64,000 nucleotides of DNA from Terfezia claveryi (GCA_015179025.1 WHUX01000177.1:45855-109854), one strand, 5' to 3'; positions 36,458-49,275 are shown, numbered from the stretch's first letter. Notes: generated from the letters alone by a model not told the origin. Numbers and translations: made by a program.

Positions 36458-38551
36458 TTAAAACTCAAACTCCTGTCTGAAAACGTCAACATCCATCCCA
36501 TTCATTACCCTATCCGCCAGATCCTTCCTGCCCATCTGCGAGAATACCCTCCTAAGAGTATCAAACAAATTGGTAGACTGGTTATGAGTAATCCTATCTG
36601 GATCCATGCCCATACTCTGCGCATCACTCCTGGCCTTATCCTCTGCGACCTTATGCATAGCCAGAGCCCCGAGGAGATGCTGTGCTGCTTGCTCAAAGCA
36701 TCCAATATTAATGCAAGAAACACCAAGATTATACCTTGCCCTGACAAAGTTCGGATTTATCGTCAACGCCCTCTCATAGGCATTGATAGCCTCTTCTGAT
36801 CGACCGGAATTTGCAAGAGTAGCTCCAAGACGGTTCCATAAAAGGTGGTTCTTATCTCTAGCGTCGTAGTCGTATATGAGGGCGGCGTTGAAGCAGTCTA
36901 CGGCCTTGTCATATTCCTCGTCCCCGTAGAATAGGACACCGAGACCAACTTGGACGTCTGAATCCATTTGCTGACCTTCGGGGGAGAGCTGAGCGGCGCG
37001 GATGAATAGGTCGATGACACGCTGGTGGAGGGTTTGGCGGTCGATGTTGGTGGTTGGAGGAGATTCTTTGGTGAGTTCTGGGTACTTGGTGCCAAGCCAT
37101 CGCTCAAGGGTAGAATAGGCGGTGGTATCGTAACCTTCGTTGGTGTATGACACAGCCAGGCCCTTCACAAAATTAGTAACTCGTCATATGAAGGATGAGG
37201 AAGCAGAGAGTACCATCATTGCGGTCAAGTTCTGAGGATCCAGCCTCAACGCAGTCTCCAATGCTCTTATGGCTGGTGTCTCCTTTTCATTTTGTGCCTG
37301 GCAGTTTCCAAGGAACGTCCATGCCTCCACATGGTCCGCCTTCTTCTGCACTGCAGCCTCGAAAGCCAAAGCGGCTAGTGATAAGTTCCCACCGGACTCC
37401 ATCAATCTCTTCCCCTCTTGGAATGGATCGTCGAGACTCATATACGGGTTATCCTGCTCGAATAGATACTCCCCACTGTTTGGCATACTTTTGGTTGAAG
37501 ACAAATCAGTGGACCAGGTCTTCTGGGAATCAAACTCAGAAATCCAATCCGGATTAATATCGGTCAAGCCATTCGCCAACCGCTCATCCTCAATGCCCTT
37601 CCATACAGACTGGAAATCACCATGGAAGTCACCAAAAATTCCATCACCCTGCCGCTGTAGTTCCGCATCGATATTCTTGTTCATAGTTTCCTCATCTAAA
37701 ACCTCAACTTTATCCATAGCATCGAATTGAGCTGCCCAATTTTGTTCATCTAACTCCACCATCTTTTCCTTACCCTTGCCCTGTTGCTGCTGCTGTTGGA
37801 CAACAGGTGGATTGTGAAGATGTAATTGAGAGTGGTTTTGGAATCTTCCCATTTGATTGAAATGTTGGTAACCCTGGAACTGCTGTGGTCGGTAAAACTG
37901 GCTTTGAGCTCCCGGGGCTGCAGTAGGAGTAACCATTCTAGTAGGTTGCGGCCGCACGGAGTGCTGGAAAGCTTCGAACTCGGCTGGATTGAGTTCCGGG
38001 CCGGGCCTTAAGGCAGCAGGCATACGAGCTTGTTCCATCGGCGTCATGGAGTTGAATTCTGTGCTCCAGCTATCCGCAGTCATCGATCCACTGAGCATAG
38101 GAGCGTGATGCCGGAATTCCTCATGTATTGCTCCTCGCATATCATCAAAATTAAAGGCACTGTTGGCACCTTGTTGGATGTGGAAGTCATTGAACTATAG
38201 CAAAGTCAACTTCACAATTCCGAGTTTTCTAAGCTTCATGTTGACCAGGGCGGCGCAAGCAATCACCGCCAAGTTGAATCCTGAGAAGGCAGTTTGCATT
38301 GTGATACATATTATGCTCTTCTCGATTCTCAACCGTGGGATTTGGGGGAAGGGAACCTGGATGGGTATGCTAACCTGGTTGTCCAACTGCCCCATCTCAC
38401 CACCCTGAGTTCTTAGGCCCCCACTCGCTGCCATAGGCTTCCCCGCTACCACACGGTCCTGCTGGAGGGAATGGTCTGCCGTGGTGAACGTCTTAAGTGC
38501 TGCCAGGGGATTTCTCCCCGTCGAGCATTCGGGCCCACCCAAAAACGACAT
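36458..38551 (-). CDS. PEX5: PEX5, peroxisomal PTS1 import receptor (TPR protein)
   Basis: Three exons: 38551-38375, 38194-37214 and 37162-36458, all in phase 0, giving 620 aa. Introns are 38195-38374 (180 bp, long for this window) and 37163-37213 (51 bp). The N-terminus MSFLGGPECSTGRNPLAAL carries the conserved Cys used for monoubiquitination in PEX5 recycling. WxxxF pentapeptides for PEX14/PEX13 binding are present: WSTEF, WAAQF, WISEF. The C-terminal half is the TPR array that binds SKL-type tripeptides, with recognisable units such as AWTFLGNCQAQNEKETPAIRAL, VGLGVLFYGDEEYDKAVDCF, LWNRLGATLANSGRSEEAI and ARYNLGVSCINIGCFEQAAQHL. The protein shuttles between cytosol and the peroxisome membrane. 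Length and domain order are normal. Confidence 0.95.
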
Positions 38552-39438
38552 GTCGGATTGCGTATATTGATATTCCTTCTATTAAGATCACCAGATCAAT
38601 TTTATAATGCTAGCTGAAAGTTTGGTGGCCGTAGATACTCGTCCTTCGCCCGTAGCTTCAGTTGAGGGAAGAAGTTGGGATATATTATGGGGGCTGCTGA
38701 TTGTGGAGTTTTGTTTCTGAGGTTGGTAGCCCCTGGCGTTTGCCACGGGGATCCCGAGGTTGACCGTCGTCTTGCTGGTCCAATCACAGCCCGGCTGACA
38801 AATCTTCGGCTGTAAGCATCTTCGCTTCTTTCCACCATTCTTGGGCTGAGAGGTGCAGAACACATTTACCAATCAATCAGCACGTCAAAGGATGTTTCCG
38901 CTACTTATCCGTTTTCTTTTCATCGGATTTCACTCTTTAAGGGGACGGCGGAAGCAGCGCATCGCTGGAAATTTTGGGATTTAATTCACATACTAGCTAC
39001 TATAGCATAATAAATCGCAATCACTATACCTCAAGCTGTGTGACGGTCAGGCCGTGGCTATGTCGTGACATTTTGGAGTGGAGTTGCAGCTGAAGCCTCT
39101 CGGTCTAGTGTGTATATGGAAAAAAAAGAAAAGGAAAGAATTTGAGAAAAATCATGGAATGAGCTCCCATCATACAGATGGCAAAAGCGAAGAGGGCCAA
39201 TTTGACGAAACGAGCTGTACCTATACATGTGTGTGAAGAGAGATGGAGAAAGCCCAACCGAAACAAAACCAACTTTTCACCTTTCCCCCATTCATCCAGT
39301 AAACCAGAACCCGTTTCATTGAGAACAATAACACATTATGATGTACCACCCAATCCACACAGTCCCGCTTTCTCCTGGTACTCAGCCATTACGTCTATAT
39401 ACAATACACATGCTCAAGCCCCGAATTGGCCAAATTCC
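38552..39438. other. Intergenic region between PEX5 start and RRM gene end
   Basis: About 0.9 kb holding the PEX5 promoter (minus strand) and the 3' UTR of the RRM gene. Small minus-strand frames at 38588-38872 have no domain features. Confidence 0.5.
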
Positions 39439-40424
39439 TTACTGCTGTGAATCTTCGGAATTACCGGCGCGGTCGTTGGCACGGTCGGAGGCGGAGTAGT
39501 CTACCCTAAGGGCACGGCCGAAGAAGATCCTTCCCAGAAGCTTCTCCCTTGCAGCAACAGCAGACTCGACATCAGCGAAGTCGGCATGAGCGAAGCCCCG
39601 TGGCTGACCAGTTCGCCTGTTGGAATCAGAATTAGCATTTCTTATGATTGAGATATACAGCAACTCTTGTGGACGAACCTGTCCATAGCAACCCTAACAT
39701 CGAGGCAATTCCTAATATCCTTGAACAGTTCGTTGATGTCCTCATCAGTCATCTCGTAGTTCATATTTCCGATGAACAAGGTCTTGGATGGTGGGTTTGG
39801 TCCCATCTTATTGTTCTGTGGCTTAGCAAGGTACTGAACATTGAGGCGCCTTCCATTGAAGACCGTATTGTTCATTTGTTCACAAGCCCTGGTGGCAGCG
39901 GCCAAATCGGCGAACTGAACATATCCGAAACTGTTAATAGAGTTAGCTCTTAGTAACAAAGTAAGTATCCCCTAGAAAGAAGTTTACCCCTTCGACAATC
40001 CCCTCATATCGTGAATGATCTTAACACCCTTGATCTCTCCCAAAGGGCTGAAGTACTCTTGAAGGTCCTCTTCAGTGGTATCGAACTGCATGTTACCGAC
40101 GTAAAGAGTCTCGGTAGGTTGTAATGGCCCACCGTCTGGCCCCCTGTGCTTCTGCGACATTCGCATACCATCCGAGGGACCTGATTGAAGAGCCTCGTCA
40201 ATGTAATTCCTCTTCTGAGAAACCCCGAAAAAGGTGGGTGTTGATAGGCGGGGGACACGGGTCACTGAAGAGACACATCGGACCGCGAGAGCACTTTGGG
40301 ATTTTGACACCGAAGGGACGGCGGCAGTCAATCTTGTAGAGCGAGCAGCGATACGGAGAGAGAACCTGAGTAGAACAGTGGTAAGTTAGGAATATTGAAA
40401 CTGTCCCTGCGCAGAAACTTACAT
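39439..40424 (-). CDS. Two-RRM RNA-binding protein, probably mitochondrial
   Basis: Four exons: 40424-40423, 40365-39988, 39930-39679 and 39616-39439, giving 269 aa. The first coding exon is only the AT of the start codon; the G is the first base after intron 40366-40422 (GTAAGT..CTCAG). The other introns are 39931-39987 and 39617-39678. The N-terminus after splicing, MFSLRIAARSTRLTAA, is basic, hydroxylated and lacks acids, as in a mitochondrial presequence. RRM1 has RNP2 LYVGNM and RNP1 KGFGYVQF. RRM2 has RNP2 LFIGNM and RNP1 RGFAHADF. A short Ser/Asp/Asn-rich tail follows. The RNA target is unknown. Without the split start, translation would have to begin at a downstream non-ATG codon, so the splice model is preferred. 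Confidence 0.85.
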
Positions 40425-40941
40425 TTTGCACAACAATTGAGAAAGAATTGAGACTAGTGAAGGATAGCTGCGAGTACGTGAAGAAAAGTAAATGGTGTTC
40501 GGGGGAATGCGAGAATAGGTGTTTATGGCTGAGGGGTTTGAAGTTAGAGAAATTTCAAACAGGTCTCCAAGTTTTTTTTTTCTGTGGGCCAGTTCTCTTA
40601 GTCAGCCCGGCTACTGGTAGCGGCCATGTGAGGATAAGATAGTGCCTTGCCACCCGAGCCAGGCTCGTTGGTATATGCGAACTTGAACATCTTGAGATAG
40701 CAGAGCCCAATTATTGCCTACGAATATATTGTACAAGGATATACCGCTAGCAAAGGAATAAATACCAATTACCAATTACCAAAACAGCCAATTTGACTCC
40801 CAAATTCCCGCGCCATGCCACAGTAAGTCGGTATGAACACAAAAAGTAACCAGAAGAAACTCCAGTGGTAGCCTCACGCTAAACTAGACAGACATATTTC
40901 TCCACTTGGTTTCCCACTGTAAATGTGCGACCACTCCCCAA
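40425..40941. other. Intergenic region, promoter of the RRM gene
   Basis: About 0.5 kb. Contains the upstream region of the RRM gene and the 3' UTR of the Zn2Cys6 gene, plus a T-run at about 40572-40580 and a repeated ACCAATTACC word near 40765-40782. Confidence 0.45.
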
Positions 40942-43676
40942 TTACTCGTGCGAATTGTGTAATTGTGGGGGAAAAGGTATACTCTGCCACCACTCGCTGT
41001 TTGGCGCAATGGGATCAAGATTGATACCCTGCATGAAGTTGTCCCATTCGACCTGTGATTTCGTTAGCAATAAACAGAATGAGTTGAGCGGATTTCCAAG
41101 GAATACTGACCCAATTAAGGTTTCCTGGGATTTCTTGGGTATTAAAAAACCCTGTCATCGAGAAAGGGGATGCTGCATTTTCAGATTGGGGTGGTGAAGC
41201 AGGATTATACAACGCGCTATTAGAAAAAAAACCTACCCCATCTTCACTCTTCACTGGAGTCATATGAGAATCATTATAATCCAGTTTCTCCTTCCTTGGA
41301 GTACCTTCCTGTGGGGTCTCCAATTGTGTGGAGCCCATTGAAAGTGGTGTTTCTGGTGTAGCGGCTCCTGGACTAGTCTCCAGTGCGGCATATTCGGTCT
41401 TAGGAAAGGCCCGCTGATCCTGTGGTTTTGTCCTCATCCTACTCAAAGACTGCACCTTATCCAAAACGGTACATATTATATCATGCGCCTTCTGACTATT
41501 CGGATCGGCTCGACTTTTCTCGGGATTGTAATGTGACCTGGCCCTTTCAAGAACTTCAATGATAGTCCTTGGATTGACCTCCCCAACCTGAGGTTGCGCT
41601 TCCAACTCTCCTGCCTTCAGGCACTCCCACACATCAACACATAGACTAATAGCCGCATGCGCGAAATCATATGATGCAATGCCGCAGGTAATCAGCCTGA
41701 TCAACTTCAGCCTTGCATCGTCGAACTCACGCATAGAGAACTGGTGATTCATCATAGCTATACAGGAAGCAATCAATTCCTTTCGGCTGTAATTGTACTT
41801 CGGATTTGCTCGGGCTCTGGAGGCATAGGGACGATGGAGGGTTACAATTGCCTTGTGATATAGGAATTCAAGCAATATTGGCTGTGTAGCTTCCGGAGTT
41901 GTTGTGCCGTCCAGTGGCTTCAGCAATCGGAAGTGGTCAGGAAGACAAGCAAAGGTATTCCGGAGCTCTGCGTCGAACTTCCTTACTTCGTCGTAGGAAG
42001 GCCGGGGTCCAATGGCATTGGCATGCGCCACGATTTCTCCATAAGTTCGAATTAGTCCGACCTTAAAGATTAGGTACGTGATATCTGTCCTCCTTTCGAA
42101 GCCGTGGGGAGTAGGCATTTCCTTAAGATCCTCAGTGAGTTCGTCATCTTCAAAGTTGTTGGGTACTTTAGTATCGAAGTCCATGTTTCGTATCATGGAC
42201 GGTAGCCCTATTTGTATGGAGTATACATAATCCATACAGAGCAATGATGTCCACAATCGTCTGCGAATCTCAATCTCAAAAGGTGGGAGCCCATACTGCT
42301 CCCCATCTCGATGTAAGCCCATGACCATCGCTATTCTGACCACCCATCCCATTAGAAGCCATGTATGATCAGGTCCATAGCTACCAGAGGCACACATAAG
42401 ATAAAGTGTCCTAAGTGAATTATAGTGGTAGGACTTCTTTTTGGTGAATTCTCCAACAATAAGAGCCGCTTCAGATGCATGTCGGTATTCGTTCGCTATT
42501 TCGGTTGCCTGGCTTTGATACTCAGCTGGGCCATTCCCCGAGAAAGCAAATAGTTTCCATGACTGATGCATTGTGATAAATAGCAAAGCCAGCCATAATG
42601 GATCTGCGGATTGCGGGTTCCTCCAAAACTCGTCGTACTATTATCAAATCATATAAGCTCACTATTTGGTACCTGCCTTACGGATTTACAAACCTCTCGG
42701 AAAAATCCGGGCTTATGTATAACATCTATCGTTAAGATTAGCAAATCATAACCAATCGTATTATGTGCCTGTAAGTAAACTCACGAAAAAGTGGATCATG
42801 CCAGACAAAATAGTTATCTACCACACAGTCCGTAACCGACTTTGGTGGTATTAATTCAATGAGCTCTTCTTTTGAAAGTCTGGCCCCAGCGGCAAATGGG
42901 AATGTTTCTGCATGATCAGCAGCGTTGAGAGCTTTATTGTCCTTCGTTTGCTGGTAGAAGGCCTTGATCTCTGATATCTACACAACCTTTAGGTATAAGC
43001 CCAACTGTGGCACCCATTAAACGTACCTCTTGTAGAATGGTATTGATGTGTGTCTCCCCCCGGAAGTAACTAAGTCCCTTTCCCACCTGCATGACACCAA
43101 GGGCATGCCTCACTTCTTCCACCTGTGAATCAGAGTCCGACTTTATCCCGTCCTCTTTAGTCACCGTATCAGTAACCATAGCATGGTCCTCATACTCATA
43201 CTCGTCGCCATCGCCCCCTTCGTTCAAGACGTGGGAGGATTTTGTGCCGCGTCCTACACTCGAATACCTCACAGAAGATTCACTACCACTGAAAGAATGC
43301 TCCTGTTTACTGTGCATCAAAGAAAGCACAAGGCTCTCCAAGCGGTCGATCCGCGATTGCATCTCATCTGAGCTTCCGAAAGAGCCAGACGCCTGTAACT
43401 TCCGGCGACGACCGCAGCTTGATGCGTAGGAGCAGGATTCCACGTCATTTCGCTTTATACAGTTCTCGCAAGGGGTGTGGCGATTACATCTCAATCTAAG
43501 AATATTACCGAATTTCAGTGCTCAGTGTCATGAGTTTCTTTCACAAGAGGGTATGCATACTTTCGATTCCTGCAAGGCCCGCAACTCACGGGAATACGGT
43601 TCCTTTTCTTTTTCTCTACTCGGAAAGAACCGTGGTCTGGCCATTGCCCAGGGATACTGGGGGATGTGGAGGACAT
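40942..43676 (-). CDS. Zn2Cys6 fungal transcription factor with Fungal_trans domain
   Basis: Six exons: 43676-43561, 43495-43027, 42977-42785, 42725-42694, 42637-41111 and 41052-40942, giving 815 aa in frame. The zinc cluster is split by the first intron: SCGPCRNRK then LRCNRHTPCENCIKRNDVESC, with six Cys in the CX2CX6CX5-6CX2CX6C pattern. A linker coiled coil (QSRIDRLESLVLSLM) follows. The regulatory Fungal_trans domain includes VHDPLF-type text (WHDPLFHVIHKPGFFREYDEFW), LLMGWVVRIAMVMGLHRDGE and RRRLWTSLLCMDY. The 32-bp fourth exon is needed to keep this block in frame. The last exon ends WDNFMQGINLDP, a common C-terminal motif of this class. Target pathway unknown. Confidence 0.88.
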
Positions 43677-44367
43677 GGAAGTGGTTCTTAGGGCGGTGTA
43701 CACTGTTGGTAACGAGTGTCCTGAGAAGGGGGGTCCAGAAGCGTGTTACAGAGTAAGAGAGCTGACAACAGGCCTCGATTCTAATTGGACAAGAGTAATT
43801 TCGAAATTGTTGGTAGCCCTGTTGCCTGGCTGGTTGATAAGAAATTCCTGCCTACCAGGGGCCTGGGTCGCGCACTGCACAGTAGCTCAAGGAGCTGGGC
43901 TTGGTTAACGTAAAATTGTCCACTGCGCTGTATAAGAAGTCGGCTTCTGGAAAAATGCAGGTCTGGAGCGACCTGTAAGCTAAAGGTGAAGCCCTGCGGA
44001 TAGGGCTACGATTAAGACTATCGTATAGCACCACGGGGGTGGTGATAGGGTATATGTATGTATGTGGGGCAGTTAATGCGATGAAGCAGTAGTCTCATGC
44101 CTGAAGCAGTAAAGCCGTGCAGTACAGCACCCTCGATGGGGTTAGGCTTTCATTGAGGTATGCGAAGCCGAGGCATGTCTCACCATGAAGGGACAAGCAC
44201 TGTGGCCTTGGCTGTTGTCGAGGCGGCCAAACAAACAACTGTATTAACTTCATCCATAATGTATGCATCTCCAAGAAGCATCAAATAATACAAAACGGCC
44301 GCCCGCAAACAGGTAAGAGAGGCAAAAGAGCTTGAAAGACCGTCGCAGTGTTCTCCTGCCCATGGCC
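43677..44367. other. Intergenic region, promoter of the Zn2Cys6 gene
   Basis: About 0.7 kb. No recognised motif or repeat. It includes the probable 3' UTR of the GAF gene. Confidence 0.45.
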
Positions 44368-46700
44368 TCACGCCTCCCTTTGGGAGAGTGTATCCCACAG
44401 CGCCTTCCCAAATTCCCTGAAAAGTCTCACCTTCTCCGAACTGAACGACGATGATTCGCCCACTGCCCATGTGAACCCGCATAATACAATGCCCCTCCTA
44501 CAAAGGGGACTCTTGGTCACAATTCCATGCAATGGCGAGAGAGATAGCGTATCTGCACCACCACCGCCTTCATACCAATCAAAATCCTCGTGTTCCCTAT
44601 GCAATGGCAGCAAAACCCCAGTTTGGTATCCACATCCTTCGTCTTTTGGTACTTTGTTTTGATTTGAGTATGCCAGCCCGCCATCGCTGCGTAGAGCCTG
44701 GAGGTGGATTGTGCCATTGAAGGCAGGCTCCGGTTTAGGCATGCCATGAGAGGCAAGAATTTGAGTGTGGAAGTCTATGACCTGAAAGCTCACTGTCACA
44801 TATATCAGACCGGATTGGGCACACCCTAAGTAGATAAACCAAGTCGAAACCAAGAGAATGCGAGATAATTGATGTAGCAAACGATGCCTCGTCATATGTT
44901 TTAGGTGACAATAACCCTGAAGATATGTCCAACTTTGGTGACGTTCTGTTACTAATCTTAGCTTTATAAACCGTATCTAGACTTGAATGATAATTTCCGC
45001 GATGAAGAGCCTTCTTAGTGGAAGAAGGGTAGCTGGGCGTGTCTCCGCCCTATTTAGGGTCATTTGAGCTGTGCAAGATGAATGGAGTCCAGGAGTAGAT
45101 GGAGGAGATTGGTGGCCCATAGCACCCAACGATAAAGAAAAATTGGCCGAGTTTTTTCCCGTATTGCCCATACCAGATAGTTCATACCGGCGTGTGATTG
45201 CTGGGCCAGGTAAGGTCAATGTTGTTGTTCTGCAGTTTGTGTATCCTCCACTTTGAGCTGCTCTGGTAGCCGCCAGGACATCCTGATGGCTCCTGCCAAT
45301 TAAAGTAGAGTGTTTTCTCTTGGTCATTTCTGCATCTGATTCCATGCTCTGGAGTAATCTCGCCCTCACTGCCTCTCTTTCTTCTTTGGATGGAAGAGCG
45401 GGTGTAGTGACCTTGCTGTCTCGCAAAAAGCATAATGGCCTAGGTCTGCTCATCGTATCCTTCTCATCCATCATGAGCTCAAGCTCAACCATGACAAGTC
45501 GGGCAAAGTCCATCAACTTCCTTCGGTTGGCCATTGTGAAGCTTTCCCTAGGCTGTGTATCAAATACCGCGAAGACGCCAACAATCTCACCATTCGAGGT
45601 AACTATAGGAGCCCCTGCATAGAATCGTACCCAAGGAGCCCCTGTCACAATTGGATTCCCTTGAAATCGCCAATCCTACTATTTGTGAGCCGACAGAAAA
45701 GGCATAAGAAAATAATTGCTGACCTTCAAAGTGTCAAGAACGATGATTGGCTCGCTTGAAAGTAGAATATGTGCACCAATGCTTAGATGCCTGCTGATGT
45801 CGGATCTGGAAACGATGTTGAATTAATTTCAATCTTCTTACTTTAGCTGCCTGCGCTCGAGAAAAATATACCTCCCTATGAAATCCTCGACCTTAAATAT
45901 TTCATGATTTTCGTCAATCAGGCTAAAAGCCCCCATTCTCGTTAGGAATACTTTCTTTGCAAGCACCACTAATCGGTGGCATTTCTCAATGGCGTGTATA
46001 GTTAGAGGTAAATTGCACGATTTCACAGCCTGTAGAATACTTAGAATTCCTGTAAGAACAATGTTACAGATGACAGTGTTAATTACCTTCAGGCGAGCAG
46101 CCTCGTCAATCGGAATTGGAGCTGAAAAGTACTGGAGCTGGGGCCTCTGGTAAGGGGGTTCTGGAGGATTGGAAAGATTAAACCGGCCCTGTGATGTTGA
46201 GAGTTCACAACGTCAGTATTCGCACTCGCTATATGAGTGTTTTATTACACACATGCCTCGGAATAGCATTTGACGAAGAAGTCCCATTCGAGAATGCCAT
46301 CTTCTCTCGAAAATTTGCTGGATATCGTCTCTTGGCCTATCATGCTCTTCGACTCCGTAATATTCGGTGATAAATGGGAGTGCCAACTGGAATAGTGCTG
46401 AGTCAGGGGCCCTGCACCTTTTCTCCACCCTAATCTAGGAATATCTGCTGTGATGCCCGCTCTTCCTAGGAACTCATCCCTTGGAAAAGGCTTGGTGAGT
46501 AACGGGTGTGTATTTGGAGAAGGTGTCATAGTAAAGACCGGAGCATCTGGATACTGGCCATATTCACTGTCTTGCTGACTTGACGTACTCTTTCCGCTTC
46601 TTGATGTTCGATTTAATAACCAGTGCAGAAACGAGTCCTTCAAGTCTAGCCGATTTAGAGTAGCTGGCACTCTCGTCCGCAAATGTGATTGATCCGTCAT
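44368..46700 (-). CDS. GAF-domain protein, probably with two GAF-like modules
   Basis: Well-supported exons: 46700-46474, 46429-46249, 46188-46087, 46029-45872, 45805-45724 and 45675 onward. They join in frame with GT..AG introns of 45-69 bp. The first GAF domain shows FLTRMGAFSLIDENHEIFKVE, SDISRHLSIGAHILLSSEPIIVLD, and WVRFYAGAPIVTSNGEIVGVFAVFD. Read straight through, the sixth exon stops at 44977 (482 aa). Downstream, however, protein-like text continues in two further frames: LDISSGLLSPKTYDEASFAT and SHSLGFDLVYLLR (about 45045-44840), then VIDFHTQILASHGMPKPEP and GIVLCGFTWAVGESSSFSSE (about 44795-44368). So two more introns and a second GAF-like module are likely, with splice sites not settled. 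GAF domains bind small ligands or act in signalling; the ligand here is unknown. Confidence 0.72.
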
Positions 46701-47662
46701 CACAGACCACTCAAGCGTACTTTTGCGCCCTAGGACTTTACAATTAGTAGCAGGGCGTATTGTGAGTGAGGTGATTCGTATGCAATTATATCCTGAAAGC
46801 CGATTCTCCCTTCTGATTCCCACTGAACACTTCAATACCAATGGTGTTATAGATTTGATCACTCGCTATGGGCAAACACTAGATGATTTGCGGTGCCTTG
46901 TGATTGAATAAGGTTGGTCGGACTGCTATAGACGTAGGTCATTATATGGGTGAAGGACGTGTTGCAAGCTAGATTCTTTCTGGTAGAACTGCTGAGGGCT
47001 CAATTGCAAAAAATACTGAGGCCTCCGGTTCCTTGCCCTAGGTAAGGGGACCCGGGGACTTGCACCATCATTAGACTCGATATCCCACAGAATAAAACCA
47101 TTAAGGATCTGGGGTATAAAGATACACACAGTCGTTTGCAATATCTCATCGGGAGTCAACATGAAAACCTAATGATTCAGGCGTACAACTACAAGGCTCA
47201 GTCAGGTTGAGGCTGTGACTTCAATATTTTTCGTCTTCTTTCGTTTGTATGTCACATTGTGATACAAGGAACATGCTTGCTGAGAACACTGGATTAAGGT
47301 ATTCAGATTGGTGTACGCTGCTAGCTTTTGTAGAGTAAATGATACCAATCATACAAATGGTTCAGAGCAAAGCTGTCGGTGTTACTGAAGTGAGAATGAT
47401 ACTAGGTGATGTGAGGGTAAGGGCCTGGTTAGGAGATCCAGCTAAGCTTAATCGCAAGACCAGTGCCAAACAGACTAGCAAGACCAGGGCTACACATGAG
47501 CAATGGCGGTAAGGATCGGCGTATGTACTGTACATATATGTAATTTAGTAGTCAACAATTGAGCACCGTTACACCTGTTGCCTCTGCATAGCAACTGGAC
47601 GACCGGTACGGTACGGGATACTGTGGCGTTCTACAGCCTGGTCTGAACCAACACCACCCACT
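46701..47662. other. Intergenic region between GAF gene and ALDH pseudogene
   Basis: About 1 kb between divergent coding regions. The frames at 46723-46911 and 46926-47162 are not convincing. A micro-insertion with target duplication lies at 47454-47487. Confidence 0.45.
47454..47487. mobile_element. 14-bp micro-insertion with 10-bp target duplication
   Basis: GCAAGACCAG occurs at 47454-47463 and 47478-47487 and flanks TGCCAAACAGACTA, the complement of TAGTCTGTTTGGCA. It lies opposite in orientation to most other copies. The duplication is perfect. Confidence 0.75.
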
Positions 47663-49225
47663 ATGGCCGGAGGAATTCATGTCGCAATCCTTGAAGCTCT
47701 AGCAGAGCATTCGAGCACCATTGCCGTCTCTGTTGCTGCAATTGTTGTCGCCACAGTGGTCATATCCAATGTACGAGCAAGCAAGTGGGCTGGAGTACCA
47801 TACAAAGTGCCCGGGGTTGGGAAGGGAAAGTGCTCGAAAACCCGTCGATAAAGGTTTGGTACAGCGTAGCCCTGGACTGAGCTTGGCTGACTCTTTGGAA
47901 AGGCTCCTGGCAGCAATGCCATTCAATGCTATTGTCCTGCTAGCGGAAAATTTTTTTGGTTTGTCCGTCCAGCTTCATGTGCCGATATTGATGCTGCTAT
48001 CGTGAAGGCCGCTAAGGCCCAAGCATCATGGGCTCGGACATCATTCAATGAGCGAAGAAAGGTTCTAAGGACACTTCAAGGGTTTGTGGCTCTATGACAT
48101 TGGAGGGGATGTAGTTCGAGCTCTAACGGATACTACAGGTATATTTTGGCAAACCAGGATGCAATTGTCCAAGCATCCTGTCTTGATTCTGGGAAGACTC
48201 GAGTGGATGCCGCCTTGGGAGAAATTCTTGTGACTACTGAGAAAATCAAATATCTTCTGGACTACGGAGAGAAGGCATTGAGGCCTGAGAAAAGACCTAC
48301 CTCTTTTATGATGGTTTATAAAAAAGCAGAATTTCGATTTGAGCCTCTTGGAGTTGTAGCTGCGCTTATGTCTTGGAAGTAAGACCCCTTACTCGAGCAT
48401 ATATTTGGGTTTTTCTTAATTTCCATCTAGCTATCCGGTAGGCATCGGCTTTTGGTATTATTCCCATTACTATATTATGCTGGAGCTGTAGTTTCACAAT
48501 CTTCTGGGGCCGATCGTTAGTTCAATTTTCGCAGGTAATGGCATAATTGGTTTGTATATGTTCGCCGTATTTTTCTAATATTCATTGGAAGCGATTGGAA
48601 CCATCGACGGTGCCTGCCACCTTTCCTATAGAGGAAAGGTATAGTAGGGGTTTGTCTTGCTAGGTACTCGTCATGACGAGCCCCTTTTGTGTACTCAAAA
48701 AGAGCAAGGAGCCAAGAGTAGCCCCTGCTGTTACCTTGCCTCTGTCGATGATGTCCGAATCGCTTCCTATTTATTAGTGAAGGGTAGTGAAAACACTGCT
48801 TGGTCCTCCGAATTTTATATCGGTATCGTTAAGGGGCCACTGTCATGACCCTAACCTCGTTCAAGTGCTATATTCCTGAAAAAGGCTGATGGGGAAATAA
48901 TACTGATCAGAGGTGTCCCGCTTTGCGTTGAGCTAGGCGGAAAAATCATTTTAGATGACATCAAGAATCTTAAAGTGTGCTGATGGGGTGTTTTTTCAGA
49001 GTGCATCTCAGAACTGTATTGGGATTGAGCGGATTATTGCCTTGCCAAAGGTATACAAGCAATTGACCGATATTTTGGAACTAAGGATTTCAAAACTAAG
49101 GCTGGGCTCAGCAGTGGATGAGGATCAAGTTCATATGGGAGCCATGATCGCTCCTACTTGCTTCGATAAATTGGAAAGAATAATTAAGGAGGCCGTTGGC
49201 AAAGGAGCACGTTGCCTCGTGGGTG

Positions 49226-49275
49226 GCAAAAGATTAGTCTGGTTGCACTACCCCTCGCAGAGGTTAGCAAAAGAT
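49226..49275. mobile_element. 32-bp micro-insertion inside the ALDH pseudogene
   Basis: GCAAAAGAT occurs at 49226-49234 and 49267-49275. The insert begins TAGTCTGGTTGCACTACC and matches one arm of the hairpin at 28469-28519, including CCCTCGC..AGAGG. Removing the insert and one repeat reconnects the ALDH codons GGKR and YTNLKFP in one frame, which shows that the flanks are a true target duplication. Confidence 0.85.
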
